This document shows, in pieces, positions 6,011-13,903 of a stretch of DNA of 28,738 nucleotides. The position numbers and the translations under genes are program-made. The DNA comes from a virus: positions 1 to 28,738 of IMG/VR virus record IMGVR_UViG_3300021964_000369; one strand, 5' to 3'. Position 1 is the stretch's first letter. Each line of letters opens with the position of its first letter. The notes under the pieces were generated by a model. It ran no database searches and had not been told where the DNA came from. It saw only the letters and a program-made list of their open reading frames with translations.

Positions 6011-7666
6011 TTATGGGTATGCCGGTCCGAGGAGAGTTTCCTGAACTCCCGGCGCGAACCGTTCTGCCAGCAAGCCAGCCGTTGCGGGGGAGCGCGCTAT
6101 CGCCTTCCCAACCCTAACGGCAGGGCGTCCAGCAAGAAGCATCCCCGGCCTAGTGTATAAAGCCCGTCCCGCTAGCCCCCCTGCCGCTGCTATAGCTGCC
6201 TGCTCAGGGCTAACGTATCCTGTGCCGACGCCAAGGCCGGTAAGACCGCCAGCGACCCCAAGAACGCCGCTCCGCATTGCGGTGCCGCTATCTGGAAGCG
6301 TCGCGCCAAGAACCCTTTTTGATATCTCCATCAGGGGCTGCATGCGCCCCTCTCCGGCAGCAAGCGCCCCCTGACCGGTAGCGCCCAGCCTTTTTTCTTC
6401 GGCGCGTACCGCGCGCAGAGCCTCAGCCGGAGTGAAGGCGCTTTCGTCTGCCATAGCCGCAGCGCGACGCAGCGGGACATAATTTGAATACGCCCGATCA
6501 AGCTTCTTCAGCCGCGTCGCCATACTTGGAGCCTGATCAGCGAACAGGCTAAGAAGAGCGGCGTCCATATCGGAATAAGCGTCAGCAAGGTCGAACTCGT
6601 TCTTTTTAATCGCCTCGGCCATTTTCTTCTTAATTTGGCTGGATATTTTCTTCAGCTCTTTTCCAGCGAGAACATCCTGATTGTCTCCAGCAGCCGAAAT
6701 GACGCGGTTAAGAACGAGGTTCTCAAAGTCCGTTGCCTGATCCTTGCCGACTTCTCCGAGATTTTGTTTGGCTCTCGCCACTACAGCCTCAAGCCTATCG
6801 AGAGCCTCGTCCCCGAAAGGCACGTCAACACCCTCAAGAACTTCGTCATATTCTCGTGTAATTATGGACTTCGTTCTGTTAAACGCCTGTCGCGCATCCA
6901 AGTCTTTTGAGATTGATTTTCCCATTGGCTTCAAGGCGCGGTTATACATCATAGCCGGGAACGCCTCAACACTAGCGCGGCGCGCCTTTTCGACGCCTCC
7001 GCCCATAATCGGGACGCTAGTCAATGCTTGCTCAACTTTGCTTCCGTGTCCGCCAAGCATCTGTCCGGGCGTCAACTTAGAAACGCCAAGTTTGCTGCTA
7101 AGTTCCCTGCCAAGCGCGGCGGTCGCCCTTGATATTGGTTCGCCTACCTTTTGCCCGCCAGCGCCGAGGACGCCACCCACAGCAGTTGCCACAGGTATGT
7201 CCGCTGCTTCTGGCGCTGTGCCAGCGCCATACGCTGCGCCGCCCGCTACGGCCTGACCCATTCTGCCTGTTGCCACCGCAGGAAGCGCTGCGACGGCTCT
7301 GGCGGCTCTAGGGGCCATAGTTAAAACCTTAACAATACCACCCGGCGTCAAGAGGGCGGCGGCAATTTCTGTCCCATATGCAAAGGCCGTCTCTTCGTCT
7401 CTGAATTGCTCCATATCGGCCCTGATCTTGTCTCGGATGATGGAATATTCCTCTCCGCCAAGAGATCTAAGCCCCGCCTCAATCTCGTCTCCAAAACCGA
7501 AGGTCATTCCCTGAAGAACCGACCGGCCAATGCCAGCTCCGAAGTCAGCGTTTAACCGGCTTGTGATCTGGTTTAGAGCGCCTTTGCCTGCTGAAATTGC
7601 CACTCCCTCGGCCATTTCTCCGGCGGTGGGGGAGGTCTCTGTTGATGTTACTGGTTCCCAGCCCAT
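6011..7666 (-). CDS. Probable internal virion (ejection) protein, large
   Basis: 551 residues with alternating Gly/Ala-rich hydrophobic stretches (about 130-180, TGRMGQAVAGGAAYGAGTAP; about 470-510, GVLGVAGGLTGLGVGTGYV) and long charged helices (about 280-440). This organisation is typical of podovirus proteins that are ejected with the DNA and insert in the host envelope. It lies in a run of three such genes next to tail genes. A GGAG lies six bases before the ATG. There is no visible transglycosylase or peptidase motif. By eye its GC is somewhat below that of the head genes. The role is inferred from composition and position. Confidence 0.6.
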   Translation of the reverse strand: MGWEPVTSTETSPTAGEMAEGVAISAGKGALNQITSRLNADFGAGIGRSVLQGMTFGFGDEIEAGLRSLGGEEYSIIRDKIRADMEQFRDEETAFAYGTEIAAALLTPGGIVKVLTMAPRAARAVAALPAVATGRMGQAVAGGAAYGAGTAPEAADIPVATAVGGVLGAGGQKVGEPISRATAALGRELSSKLGVSKLTPGQMLGGHGSKVEQALTSVPIMGGGVEKARRASVEAFPAMMYNRALKPMGKSISKDLDARQAFNRTKSIITREYDEVLEGVDVPFGDEALDRLEAVVARAKQNLGEVGKDQATDFENLVLNRVISAAGDNQDVLAGKELKKISSQIKKKMAEAIKKNEFDLADAYSDMDAALLSLFADQAPSMATRLKKLDRAYSNYVPLRRAAAMADESAFTPAEALRAVRAEEKRLGATGQGALAAGEGRMQPLMEISKRVLGATLPDSGTAMRSGVLGVAGGLTGLGVGTGYVSPEQAAIAAAGGLAGRALYTRPGMLLAGRPAVRVGKAIARSPATAGLLAERFAPGVQETLLGPAYP

Positions 7667-7675
7667 TGAAATCTC

Positions 7676-8866
7676 CTACTTCACCTGACCAATGACGCCG
7701 TCCATCATTACGAATGAACCTTTAGGGTAGTTGTCCGCCTCTTGCTGACTGTAAGCAATATACGGAAAGTCCTTCGTGCCTCGCTGGGGGATGCGCGAGC
7801 GAGAGATAACCCTATCCGGCCTAAGCCCCTGAGCTTCAGCTTCTATGCGGAAGTCGTCCTCAATCAGTTCTTGAGAATCGACATACGGCTCAAAAGTCTC
7901 ACTGGCTGTCTGCAAGAACGCTCTTCTGACCTCTGGGGCAAGTTTTTCGTCCTCGTTATTGAAAAGCCTATTGTATTGAACGCCAAGCGAGCGCAGTAAA
8001 GATCCGGCACCGGCAGCGGCCTCATACTCAGAGCCTCGGACCACAGACGTGGGATCAAGCATCTTCATGAAGTTAAAGATCATAGCGATGTCTGTAGTGC
8101 CAGTTGGATTAGGGGACGTCGCGTTTGCCACAATCCTCCCATAATTCAGGTTCGCTGCGTCAAAGCCCTTGGAGGCAGCCCTGAAGTCTTTTGCGCGGGT
8201 CATCTCTCGGTCTACCTGCTTGGCAGAGGCATCCCCAGATGCCTTTATGCGAGCAGCCTGAGTGGTCGCGTCAATTTCCTCTCTCTTTAGGCCTAGCATT
8301 TGCTGCCGGTACTCTTCGTCTAGGCGAGCCTTTTCCGCAGCCGCTTCGCGCGCCTGTCGCGCCTTTTCAGCTTGCGTATAAGCCTGCAAACCAGCCGCGC
8401 CCATCCGCGCCAGACCTTGACCCAGCGAGGTTGGCGTCATTGACGGCCCACCATATTCGAGGCCGGTCAGCGCCGCAGCCGCGATGCCTTGGCCGGTCGG
8501 CGAAGTCAGGGGCTGGCGGAAGGCGTCGGCGATGCGGCCCATCCCGCCAGCGGCAGGAGCCTGTGGCGCGCGCTGGCCACCCATCCCACCCCTGATCTGG
8601 GCGGCGCGCATAGCGGCCTGCTCCAGAGGCATAGGGCGAGGCGGCATTGCCTGAGCCTGCGCCGCAGCGCGTTGTTGCAAGTCCATATAGGGAGGCATCG
8701 CCTTCCCGCGCATCGCGCCGCTCTCATAAACCGGGTACGGCAGTGGGCTGACGCGCCCCGGAGAGACTTGCGCCTGCGTCGGCTCAGCCATCTGCGTGAA
8801 CATGCGCGCCGCACGCTGAGGCGGCATAAAGGCGAGAAGTCCGGGCCGTGTCATTCCGTTTGCCAT
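7676..8866 (-). CDS. Probable internal virion / ejection protein with FMKMLDPTSVVR motif
   Basis: 396 residues. The N-terminal 150 are rich in Met, Pro, Gln and Ala and look disordered. An alanine/arginine/glutamate helix follows (about 165-230). The second half has the motif AMIFNFMKMLDPTSVVRGSE near residue 265, which recurs in putative internal virion proteins of many marine podoviruses. The last residues FVMMDGVIGQVK resemble a small beta-hairpin ending found in such proteins. It sits nine bases from the upstream ends of its neighbours. Enzymatic residues are not recognised. Confidence 0.6.
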   Translation of the reverse strand: MANGMTRPGLLAFMPPQRAARMFTQMAEPTQAQVSPGRVSPLPYPVYESGAMRGKAMPPYMDLQQRAAAQAQAMPPRPMPLEQAAMRAAQIRGGMGGQRAPQAPAAGGMGRIADAFRQPLTSPTGQGIAAAALTGLEYGGPSMTPTSLGQGLARMGAAGLQAYTQAEKARQAREAAAEKARLDEEYRQQMLGLKREEIDATTQAARIKASGDASAKQVDREMTRAKDFRAASKGFDAANLNYGRIVANATSPNPTGTTDIAMIFNFMKMLDPTSVVRGSEYEAAAGAGSLLRSLGVQYNRLFNNEDEKLAPEVRRAFLQTASETFEPYVDSQELIEDDFRIEAEAQGLRPDRVISRSRIPQRGTKDFPYIAYSQQEADNYPKGSFVMMDGVIGQVK

Positions 8867-8869
8867 ATC

Positions 8870-9625
8870 TTACCCCGATAGTCCTGCAAGTAGACCGAGA
8901 CCTGCGCCCATACCCGGCGTGAAGGCACTGCCGGCGGGCATGAGGCCAGCCAACTGAGCGCCGCCCAGAGCGCCGCCAAGCGCGGAGAGGGCAGGCTGAC
9001 GATAGACCGGCTGGACCGTCTGACCGCCGACCGTGCCGCCAGCAACGGTTGCCATATAATCAGCAAGGGCGGCACGCGGTGCCTCCTGCTCGAACTGGAA
9101 GCGCTGGATGTCAGACGCGAGTTCTGCCTGCGACTGAGCCTCGCGCGCTGCGCCAACCTGCGCCAGCGTCTCAAGGTCAGCCTGACCGAACGCACGCGCC
9201 GCCGGGGCTTGCGAGAGGGCTTGCTGCTGCGCCTGATACGCCATCGGCGCAAGTGCCTGAGCCAGCGCCGCCTGCTGGTAGCCGGAGCCGTAGCGCCCAG
9301 CCTTGGACGCCTCAGCCTGAACCTGCTCTACAGCGGGGCGGAACGCCGCAGCCATCAGTGGGTTCGTGCCAGTCAGGTTCTGCATCACCACGTCCTGCAC
9401 GGCACCGATAAATGGTGAGCCGGTGATGGCCTGCTGCCGCAGACCCGAAAGCGCCATCTCAGTCTCAGGTGAGTACCCGATGGTGGTGGCACCCGGATAG
9501 AATTGCTGGGGCTTGCCGTATAACTCTTTCGCCTGAGACAGGCCAAACTCCAGAAACGGCTGCGCGTACTCTGGCGCGCCGGTCTGGCTCGTCACTGTTC
9601 TTGTGGCTCCGCCGCCTTTACTCAT
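8870..9625 (-). CDS. Virion structural / ejection protein, Gly-Ala-Gln rich
   Basis: 251 residues. The N-terminal pattern PEYAQPFLEFGLSQAKELY, then FYPGATTIGYSPETEMALSG and ASKAGRYGSGYQQAALAQAL, are repeatedly seen in a family of podovirus internal or tail-associated proteins located between tail and ejection genes. The remainder is alanine- and glutamine-rich helix, ending in a glycine-rich hydrophobic tail. The start overlaps the upstream stop by eight bases. It may be a P22 gp7/gp20-like ejection component; this is inference from composition and order. Confidence 0.6.
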   Translation of the reverse strand: MSKGGGATRTVTSQTGAPEYAQPFLEFGLSQAKELYGKPQQFYPGATTIGYSPETEMALSGLRQQAITGSPFIGAVQDVVMQNLTGTNPLMAAAFRPAVEQVQAEASKAGRYGSGYQQAALAQALAPMAYQAQQQALSQAPAARAFGQADLETLAQVGAAREAQSQAELASDIQRFQFEQEAPRAALADYMATVAGGTVGGQTVQPVYRQPALSALGGALGGAQLAGLMPAGSAFTPGMGAGLGLLAGLSG

Positions 9626-10019
9626 CGCTGAAATCCTTCATCAATACCACCGCACTCTCGCGATAGTCTTTAAGTTGTCGAGACCAACCCCTGCGCCCGA
9701 TGATCTCCATCCCGCTGCAACCTAGCGTCTTGGCCCACGCAGCGATTGCAGCTTCCGCTTGCATTAACTCGTCGAGGTCACCGCCCGCAAGCCAAATACG
9801 GCACATCGCCTTCTGCGGGTAGTCAACGATCTCAGTCACTATAGCAGACCTTTCCAGCGGAAAGAACTGGGCCTTGCCCTCCTGTATGAACTGCCACACA
9901 TCCTCGATTGTGTGCGAGCCGCCCGCATATTCCAGAGCGTCCTCGATGTAGCGCCGACAGCGCTGCCAGTGGTCTTCCATACGGTTTTCACCCGATAATA
10001 AGGTAGGCGAATGGAGCAT
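9618..10019 (-). CDS. Conserved phage protein, possibly GNAT-like
   Basis: 133 residues from ATG at 10019 (AGGGA five bases upstream), overlapping the upstream gene by 32 bases; an ATG at 9980 would give 120 residues and no overlap. The C-terminal half (AMCRIWLAGGDLDELMQAEA, then WAKTLGCSGMEIIGRRGWSR) has the feel of a degenerate GNAT acetyltransferase fold, as seen in T7 gp13-like assembly proteins. A canonical acetyl-CoA loop (QxxGxG/A) is not evident. Its place beside virion genes suggests a morphogenesis role, and catalytic activity is doubtful. Confidence 0.5.
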   Translation of the reverse strand: MLHSPTLLSGENRMEDHWQRCRRYIEDALEYAGGSHTIEDVWQFIQEGKAQFFPLERSAIVTEIVDYPQKAMCRIWLAGGDLDELMQAEAAIAAWAKTLGCSGMEIIGRRGWSRQLKDYRESAVVLMKDFSDE

Positions 10020-10311
10020 CGTGTCCCTGATTGTCGTGGTTGATCACCATCGTGCCGTCGACGCTGCTGCCGTCGATGTACGGGTTGTGATGCCACGGGT
10101 CGTGATCTACCCCCGTGAAAAACACCAGCGACGACACAGAATAGCGCGGGTCTTGCACTGTGGTCTGCGTCGTATTCGCCGGGAGCGTGACATACCCGAC
10201 GCTGTTCAAGCCGCCGTTAATCGTGCGGTTCAGGACTTCGGCGATCTCGCGCGTCGTCGCGGTGACCGGGTTGAGTGTGCGGAAGTTGGTGGTGCGCTGC
10301 TCTGTCGTCAT
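9988..10311 (-). CDS. Small conserved virion-region protein
   Basis: 107 residues starting MTTEQRTTNFRTLNPVTATTREIAEVLN and ending with beta-rich segments (YVTLPANTTQTTVQDPRY, FAYLIIG). The pattern FRTLNPVTxTxREIAEVxN followed by a short beta domain is common in marine phage genomes next to the tail nozzle gene; the function there is not established. The start overlaps the upstream TGA by four bases, so it is translationally coupled to the nozzle gene. A small fibre- or tail-associated trimeric protein is plausible. Confidence 0.6.
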   Translation of the reverse strand: MTTEQRTTNFRTLNPVTATTREIAEVLNRTINGGLNSVGYVTLPANTTQTTVQDPRYSVSSLVFFTGVDHDPWHHNPYIDGSSVDGTMVINHDNQGHDAPFAYLIIG

Positions 10312-11768
10312 CGCCTGCCCACCTGCCTAGCCTCGACGTCCATACCCTGCGCGAAGGACCACTGCCCGCTCAGGTTCATGCGCGCGCGGTGGTATCTGCC
10401 CTGCGCCCTGAACGGCGCGAAGCCGTCATCGTTAGGCGACTGCGCCGTGGTGAATGTCACGCTGTCGGTGTGGAGGCCGCGCGTGCCGACCTGCATCGTG
10501 ACGCTGCCGCCCTCGTGATACGGGTAGATGCGGGTCACCATATTGAACTTGCCGGTCGCAAGACCAGCCTCTGCCGTCTCAATCGTGGCGGACAGCGGGT
10601 CGCCCGTGAATGTGTAAATCTTGTCGCCGACAGCGCCACCGAACAGGAACTGCCCGCCCTTGTATAGCGCGCTGTCAAGAGACGCTGGCAGCGCGTCGAG
10701 GCTGGCGTTGATGCTGTCAAGCTGCTCAAGCGTGTAGGCCGGGGTAAAGAACGGCGCAATCAGCCCGGCGCTGACGTTCGCCGTTGACCAGCGCCCGATG
10801 GCGTAGTTGTAAATCAACAGCTTGTCAGGCTCGCCGTCGAGGCTGCTGTTCGACACATACGACCAGACCGCGATCTGGTTCTGCGGGTCAACGCTCGACG
10901 TCATCTTGTCTTTGTAGGCGATATTGAAATCCGAGAAGAAGAACTTGTCCACCTTCTCCGCGCCGATGTTCTGAGACCGGCTGCCGTCAAACGCATAGAA
11001 GCCGTCGTCCGACAAGAAGAATACGGTGTGGCCTATGTTGCACACAGACCCCGGAACCTGACAGCCGCGAGCCGTCTCGACTTTGTCAAACTGCCAGATC
11101 AGCGGCGGGCCGGAGTAAGTGGCACGAACGATGGCACGCTCCATCAGGATCGTGCAATATTCCCCGCCGACCATACCGGTGATGTTGCCCGCGTCGGGTA
11201 TGTCCTGAAAGTCGGACTGCTCCGTGCCAGCCGTCCAGCTTGTGATGTCGTTGAACCCGGACCACTGCACGCGATAGGGCAGGCGGTTGCCCGACCCATC
11301 CTCGACGTTGCCGAGCCACACGAAGTCGCGCACCACCGCGATGAAGTCGGCGTCTGGCGGAGATCCGGCGAGGTCAGCGAACAGCGTGCTGGTGCCGAGG
11401 GTGTAGCGCTGCGGGGCCACACCGATGCCGCCAACTGCGATCACGTCCTTGCCGAACTGAACAAAGCGCCAGCGTTCCTGCGGCGCAGTCAGGGTGTAGT
11501 TTCCGGCCTTGCTGATGTTGTCGAGGCTGCTGTCGGTGCTGTCGAACTCATACAGTTTTGTGTTGTCGCCAGCGAACAGCTTCACGTTGCCGGTGTTGTC
11601 CTTCGCCGCAAAGATGCCGTTTATGTTGCCGTCAGCCGCGCCTGAGTAGGCGACGAACTCCGGCAGGCTGCGATACCCGCCAGCCGCAGGGATGACATTT
11701 TCGGCGCGCGTCACGCCGGGGTTTGAATAGTCAGGCTGATCGGGCAGCCACTCGCCGAACTGTATCAT
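10308..11768 (-). CDS. Tail nozzle / packaged-DNA stabilisation-type protein (beta-propeller like)
   Basis: 486 residues, beta-rich throughout, with repeated strand-turn units ending in aromatic or glycine pairs (FIAVVRDFVWLGN, GHTVFFLSDDGFYAFDGSR, DKLLIYNYAIGRWSTANV). This matches podovirus tail hub or nozzle proteins, a group that includes P22 gp10-like stabilisation proteins and T7 gp12-like proteins; which of these is nearest cannot be told by eye. It plugs the tail below the head-tail adaptor. Residues 356-368 (SLDALPASLDSAL) are almost repeated in the next gene. ATGA overlap with the upstream gene. Confidence 0.7.
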   Translation of the reverse strand: MIQFGEWLPDQPDYSNPGVTRAENVIPAAGGYRSLPEFVAYSGAADGNINGIFAAKDNTGNVKLFAGDNTKLYEFDSTDSSLDNISKAGNYTLTAPQERWRFVQFGKDVIAVGGIGVAPQRYTLGTSTLFADLAGSPPDADFIAVVRDFVWLGNVEDGSGNRLPYRVQWSGFNDITSWTAGTEQSDFQDIPDAGNITGMVGGEYCTILMERAIVRATYSGPPLIWQFDKVETARGCQVPGSVCNIGHTVFFLSDDGFYAFDGSRSQNIGAEKVDKFFFSDFNIAYKDKMTSSVDPQNQIAVWSYVSNSSLDGEPDKLLIYNYAIGRWSTANVSAGLIAPFFTPAYTLEQLDSINASLDALPASLDSALYKGGQFLFGGAVGDKIYTFTGDPLSATIETAEAGLATGKFNMVTRIYPYHEGGSVTMQVGTRGLHTDSVTFTTAQSPNDDGFAPFRAQGRYHRARMNLSGQWSFAQGMDVEARQVGRR

Positions 11769-12490
11769 TGCTGCAACCAGACCTCGCTGCCTGTGGATAC
11801 CGTGGCCCAGACTTCAGAGCCTGCCGCGACATCCGTCCACGTCTCGGTGCCGTCAGCGACTTCCGTCCAGTCTTCGCCCAGCACCTTGCCGCGCATTGTA
11901 GCAGATATCGCCGCGTCTGCGGAACCAGCCCCTGCAAACACACCCACAGACGCGCCTGTGGCGCTCGCTGACAGGCTCGAAGACCCTTGGAGCAGGTACA
12001 CAAGGCTGGATGCCGCTGTGGCCGCCAGTGAGGCTTCTGCGGAGCCGTCTAGGCCGCGCACCGGAGTAATCGCGCCAGCGACTGTGACCGCCACGCTTGC
12101 AGCGCCATCCATCTTGGCGATGAACGACGCGGTGGCGGTGGCGGATGCAGCGCCCGTGACCGATGCGGTCATGTGCTGGATGCGCTGCGCCTCGCCGGTT
12201 GTGGACGCGGATATATTTACGGATGCGTCGAATTGAATGGCGAACTGGATCGCGCCAGTCGCGGTTATTGCGATGTCGGCAGATCCCGGCGCGTGGATAA
12301 CATCGAGGTTCGCAAGCTGTTCAAGCGTGCCGAACGTGTCGAGGCTGTCCATATCGCCCCAAGCGTCTAGCTGCTCCAGCGTCGGGTTCGACCAATCGAC
12401 CCGCGTCAGCAACAACGCGCTGTCCAAAGAATATGGAAGCGCGTCGATGCTGCTCGTGAAGTTGTCTAGGTGCGGGGTGCCGGTTGCCAC
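11765..12490 (-). CDS. Repeat-built minor tail/structural protein (7 x 20 aa plus 3 x 10 aa)
   Basis: 241 residues from GTG at 12490 (AAGGTG five bases upstream). The N-terminal 67 residues are acidic with repeated LEQL and SLD motifs. Residues 68-207 divide without gaps into seven 20-residue units with consensus x-[GA]-[SA]-[AV]-x3-x-[TS]-A-T-[GA]. Residues 208-237 are three 10-residue units W-[TA]-x-V-x-x-G-[ST]-E-[TV], then WLQQ. Such alternating small and beta-branched residues suggest a beta-solenoid or an extended shaft. The gene lies between nozzle and a small structural protein, so a tail needle, shaft or decoration role is likely. Unrecognised beyond that. Confidence 0.75.
   Translation of the reverse strand: MATGTPHLDNFTSSIDALPYSLDSALLLTRVDWSNPTLEQLDAWGDMDSLDTFGTLEQLANLDVIHAPGSADIAITATGAIQFAIQFDASVNISASTTGEAQRIQHMTASVTGAASATATASFIAKMDGAASVAVTVAGAITPVRGLDGSAEASLAATAASSLVYLLQGSSSLSASATGASVGVFAGAGSADAAISATMRGKVLGEDWTEVADGTETWTDVAAGSEVWATVSTGSEVWLQQ
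11780..11869 (-). repeat. Three 10-residue tryptophan repeats
   Basis: The encoded units are WTEVADGTET, WTDVAAGSEV and WATVSTGSEV (residues 208-237 of the structural protein). Spacing is exact at 30 bases and a fourth tryptophan (residue 238) begins a broken copy. Confidence 0.85.
11870..12289 (-). repeat. Seven 20-residue coding repeats, 60-base period
   Basis: Units begin at residues 68, 88, 108, 128, 148, 168 and 188: PGSADIAITATG, DASVNISASTTG, TASVTGAASATA, DGAASVAVTVAG, DGSAEASLAATA, QGSSSLSASATG, AGSADAAISATM (first 12 of each). No insertion or deletion is needed. At DNA level the copies are diverged, so the array is old or under protein-level selection. Confidence 0.85.
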
Positions 12491-12499
12491 GCTATCACC

Positions 12500-12886
12500 T
12501 TATGCTGCGGTGATGTCGAGATCACCCGTCGAGATTTTCAAGATGTCGCCCGATGCGATTGTCTTGGCGGTGGTGAACGCACCGTGGATCAGCAGGTTGC
12601 CAGACGAGGAAGCATCAAAGATCCCGAAATGGGATACCGAACCCCACGATCCCGTGGCAGCCGCGAACTCAATCGCCGCGCTGTTCGAGGTCGTGCCGGA
12701 TGCGGCGGCGCTGAACGTCGCGGAGACGCGGGCGTAATTGTTGCCGGTCAACTCGGTGCCGCTGTTGTCGTCACCGAACGAGCCGGTGGACAGGCCGACA
12801 TATACCGTGGTCGGCATCGTGTACGCGCCGGTTCCGAGGATGTGGTCGAGAATTTCGTTCTCTAGGTAGTCACTCATTGCAGACAT
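12500..12886 (-). CDS. Conserved phage structural protein
   Basis: 128 residues: MSAMSDYLENEILDHILGTGAY, then YVGLSTG, ELTGNNYARVSATFS, WGSVSHFGIFDASSSGNLLI and a beta-rich end (SGDILKISTGDLDI). This ordered set of motifs (YLEN-LLDH-, YxGL, YARV, HFGIFDA-SGNLL) defines a widespread phage protein family annotated as minor head or tail protein. GGAG lies eight bases ahead of the ATG at 12886; the ATG at codon 4 (12877) is a possible alternative. It is probably a small virion or tail-attached component. Confidence 0.7.
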   Translation of the reverse strand: MSAMSDYLENEILDHILGTGAYTMPTTVYVGLSTGSFGDDNSGTELTGNNYARVSATFSAAASGTTSNSAAIEFAAATGSWGSVSHFGIFDASSSGNLLIHGAFTTAKTIASGDILKISTGDLDITAA

Positions 12887-12888
12887 TT

Positions 12889-13533
12889 TTAACTCTCCAC
12901 TGCTGCGTTCTGGCGGGCGTAAATGCTGCTGATCTGCAACGACCCAGTCCCGTAATGCGCGCGCTGCTCGTCAACCTTGATCTCTTCGAGCGCAAGGTTG
13001 AAGCGTTGCAGATACTGCGACGCGCGCTGTTCGTCTAGGAGGTAAGCATACGCCTCCGCAAGCGCGCCGTATAGGTAGGCATCAGGCGAACGCGACAGGA
13101 TGTTGTTCGTGGCGTTGCTATCGGACAGGGCCGTGACCGTGCCGATGTAGATGATTTCGGCGGTGTACCCGCTGTCAGGGATCGGGCGCAGCTTCATCTC
13201 GTCGCCGACGATGCTAAAGCCGAGCGGCTTGCTTGTACCGCCGGACGAGAACTTCTGATCCAGCGCGACCGGGCTGTAGTAGGTCAGCACCGTGACCGGG
13301 GTCGTATTCAGCTTAACCTCGCGAACCTCGCGCAGGTCCGTCGGCAGCGCGATGTATTCGTCGCTTGCCGTCAGCGTTGCGGTGGCGCGTTTCTCCTGAC
13401 TGCGCGTCTCAAGCTCGCGAGACATGCGCGCCTCGGCAAGCTGGATGAAGTCGGGGATGACGCTGGTCAGGTCATCACGCGCAAGGAAGTTGGCTATCGC
13501 CGACTTCAATTCGCTGTAGGTTGTAATAGCCAT
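12889..13533 (-). CDS. Head-tail adaptor (phage adaptor protein, P22 gp4/T7 gp11-like)
   Basis: 214 residues. The N-terminal pattern YSELKSAIANFLARDDLTSVIPDFIQLAEARMSREL is typical of the phage adaptor family that binds below the portal ring. It is followed by a beta region (YIALPTDLREVREVKL, LRPIPDSGYTAEIIYIGTV) and a C-terminal helical hairpin (YLYGALAEAYAYLLDEQRA, FNLALEEIKVDEQRAHYG). It lies directly downstream of the capsid block and upstream of the nozzle, the usual position. The ATG shares a base with the upstream TAA (TAATG). Confidence 0.85.
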   Translation of the reverse strand: MAITTYSELKSAIANFLARDDLTSVIPDFIQLAEARMSRELETRSQEKRATATLTASDEYIALPTDLREVREVKLNTTPVTVLTYYSPVALDQKFSSGGTSKPLGFSIVGDEMKLRPIPDSGYTAEIIYIGTVTALSDSNATNNILSRSPDAYLYGALAEAYAYLLDEQRASQYLQRFNLALEEIKVDEQRAHYGTGSLQISSIYARQNAAVES

Positions 13534-13856
13534 TATAACATCCCGCCGCCTGTCCTGAACGCTCTGTTCTCACTGTCGTTCAGCCACGCCTTCCACGCCT
13601 TCGGGTTTTCGCGGATCGGGCCGAACTTCTCTAGGAGATGATTGTATATCACATTGGGGATTTCCGCCACATGCTGTGTGTGACGCTGGGTGTTGCCGAT
13701 CAGGGAGCCGGGCTTGTAGTCGTCAGCCATCTGCTTGTTGATTTTCAGCAGGTCGCCGAACTCCTGCTTCTGCTCGATGTAGGTCGAGCCGTCGCTGTTC
13801 TGGCGCAGGGACACTTCCTTGCGGGTGCGCGGGTCGGTGTAGAGATATCGCTTCAT
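13533..13856 (-). CDS. Conserved protein between capsid and adaptor genes
   Basis: 107 residues from ATG at 13856, preceded by GAGGA five bases upstream. An upstream in-frame extension to 13973 exists but runs through the hairpin and into the capsid gene, so it was not used. The N-terminus is basic (MKRYLYTDPRTRKEV) and the C-terminal half has WKAWLNDSENRAFRTGGGML. Proteins ending in W-L-N-D-x-E-N-R-x-F-R-T are common at this site in marine podoviruses; function unknown. Possibly a capsid-associated or connector component. Confidence 0.7.
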   Translation of the reverse strand: MKRYLYTDPRTRKEVSLRQNSDGSTYIEQKQEFGDLLKINKQMADDYKPGSLIGNTQRHTQHVAEIPNVIYNHLLEKFGPIRENPKAWKAWLNDSENRAFRTGGGML

Positions 13857-13872
13857 TTTGTCCTCATAGAGA

Positions 13873-13896
13873 AGGGGGCGACCGAAGCCGCCCCCT
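13873..13896 (-). promoter_or_regulatory. Stable hairpin with UUCG loop after the capsid gene
   Basis: On the leftward strand, arms AGGGGGCG and CGCCCCCT (8 bp) enclose GC-UUCG-GU, adding one C-G and one G-U pair capped by a cUUCGg tetraloop. It begins eight bases after the capsid stop codon. There is no U-run, so it looks more like an mRNA 3'-end stabiliser or processing boundary than a terminator. Confidence 0.75.
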
Positions 13897-13903
13897 AGGT
13901 AGA

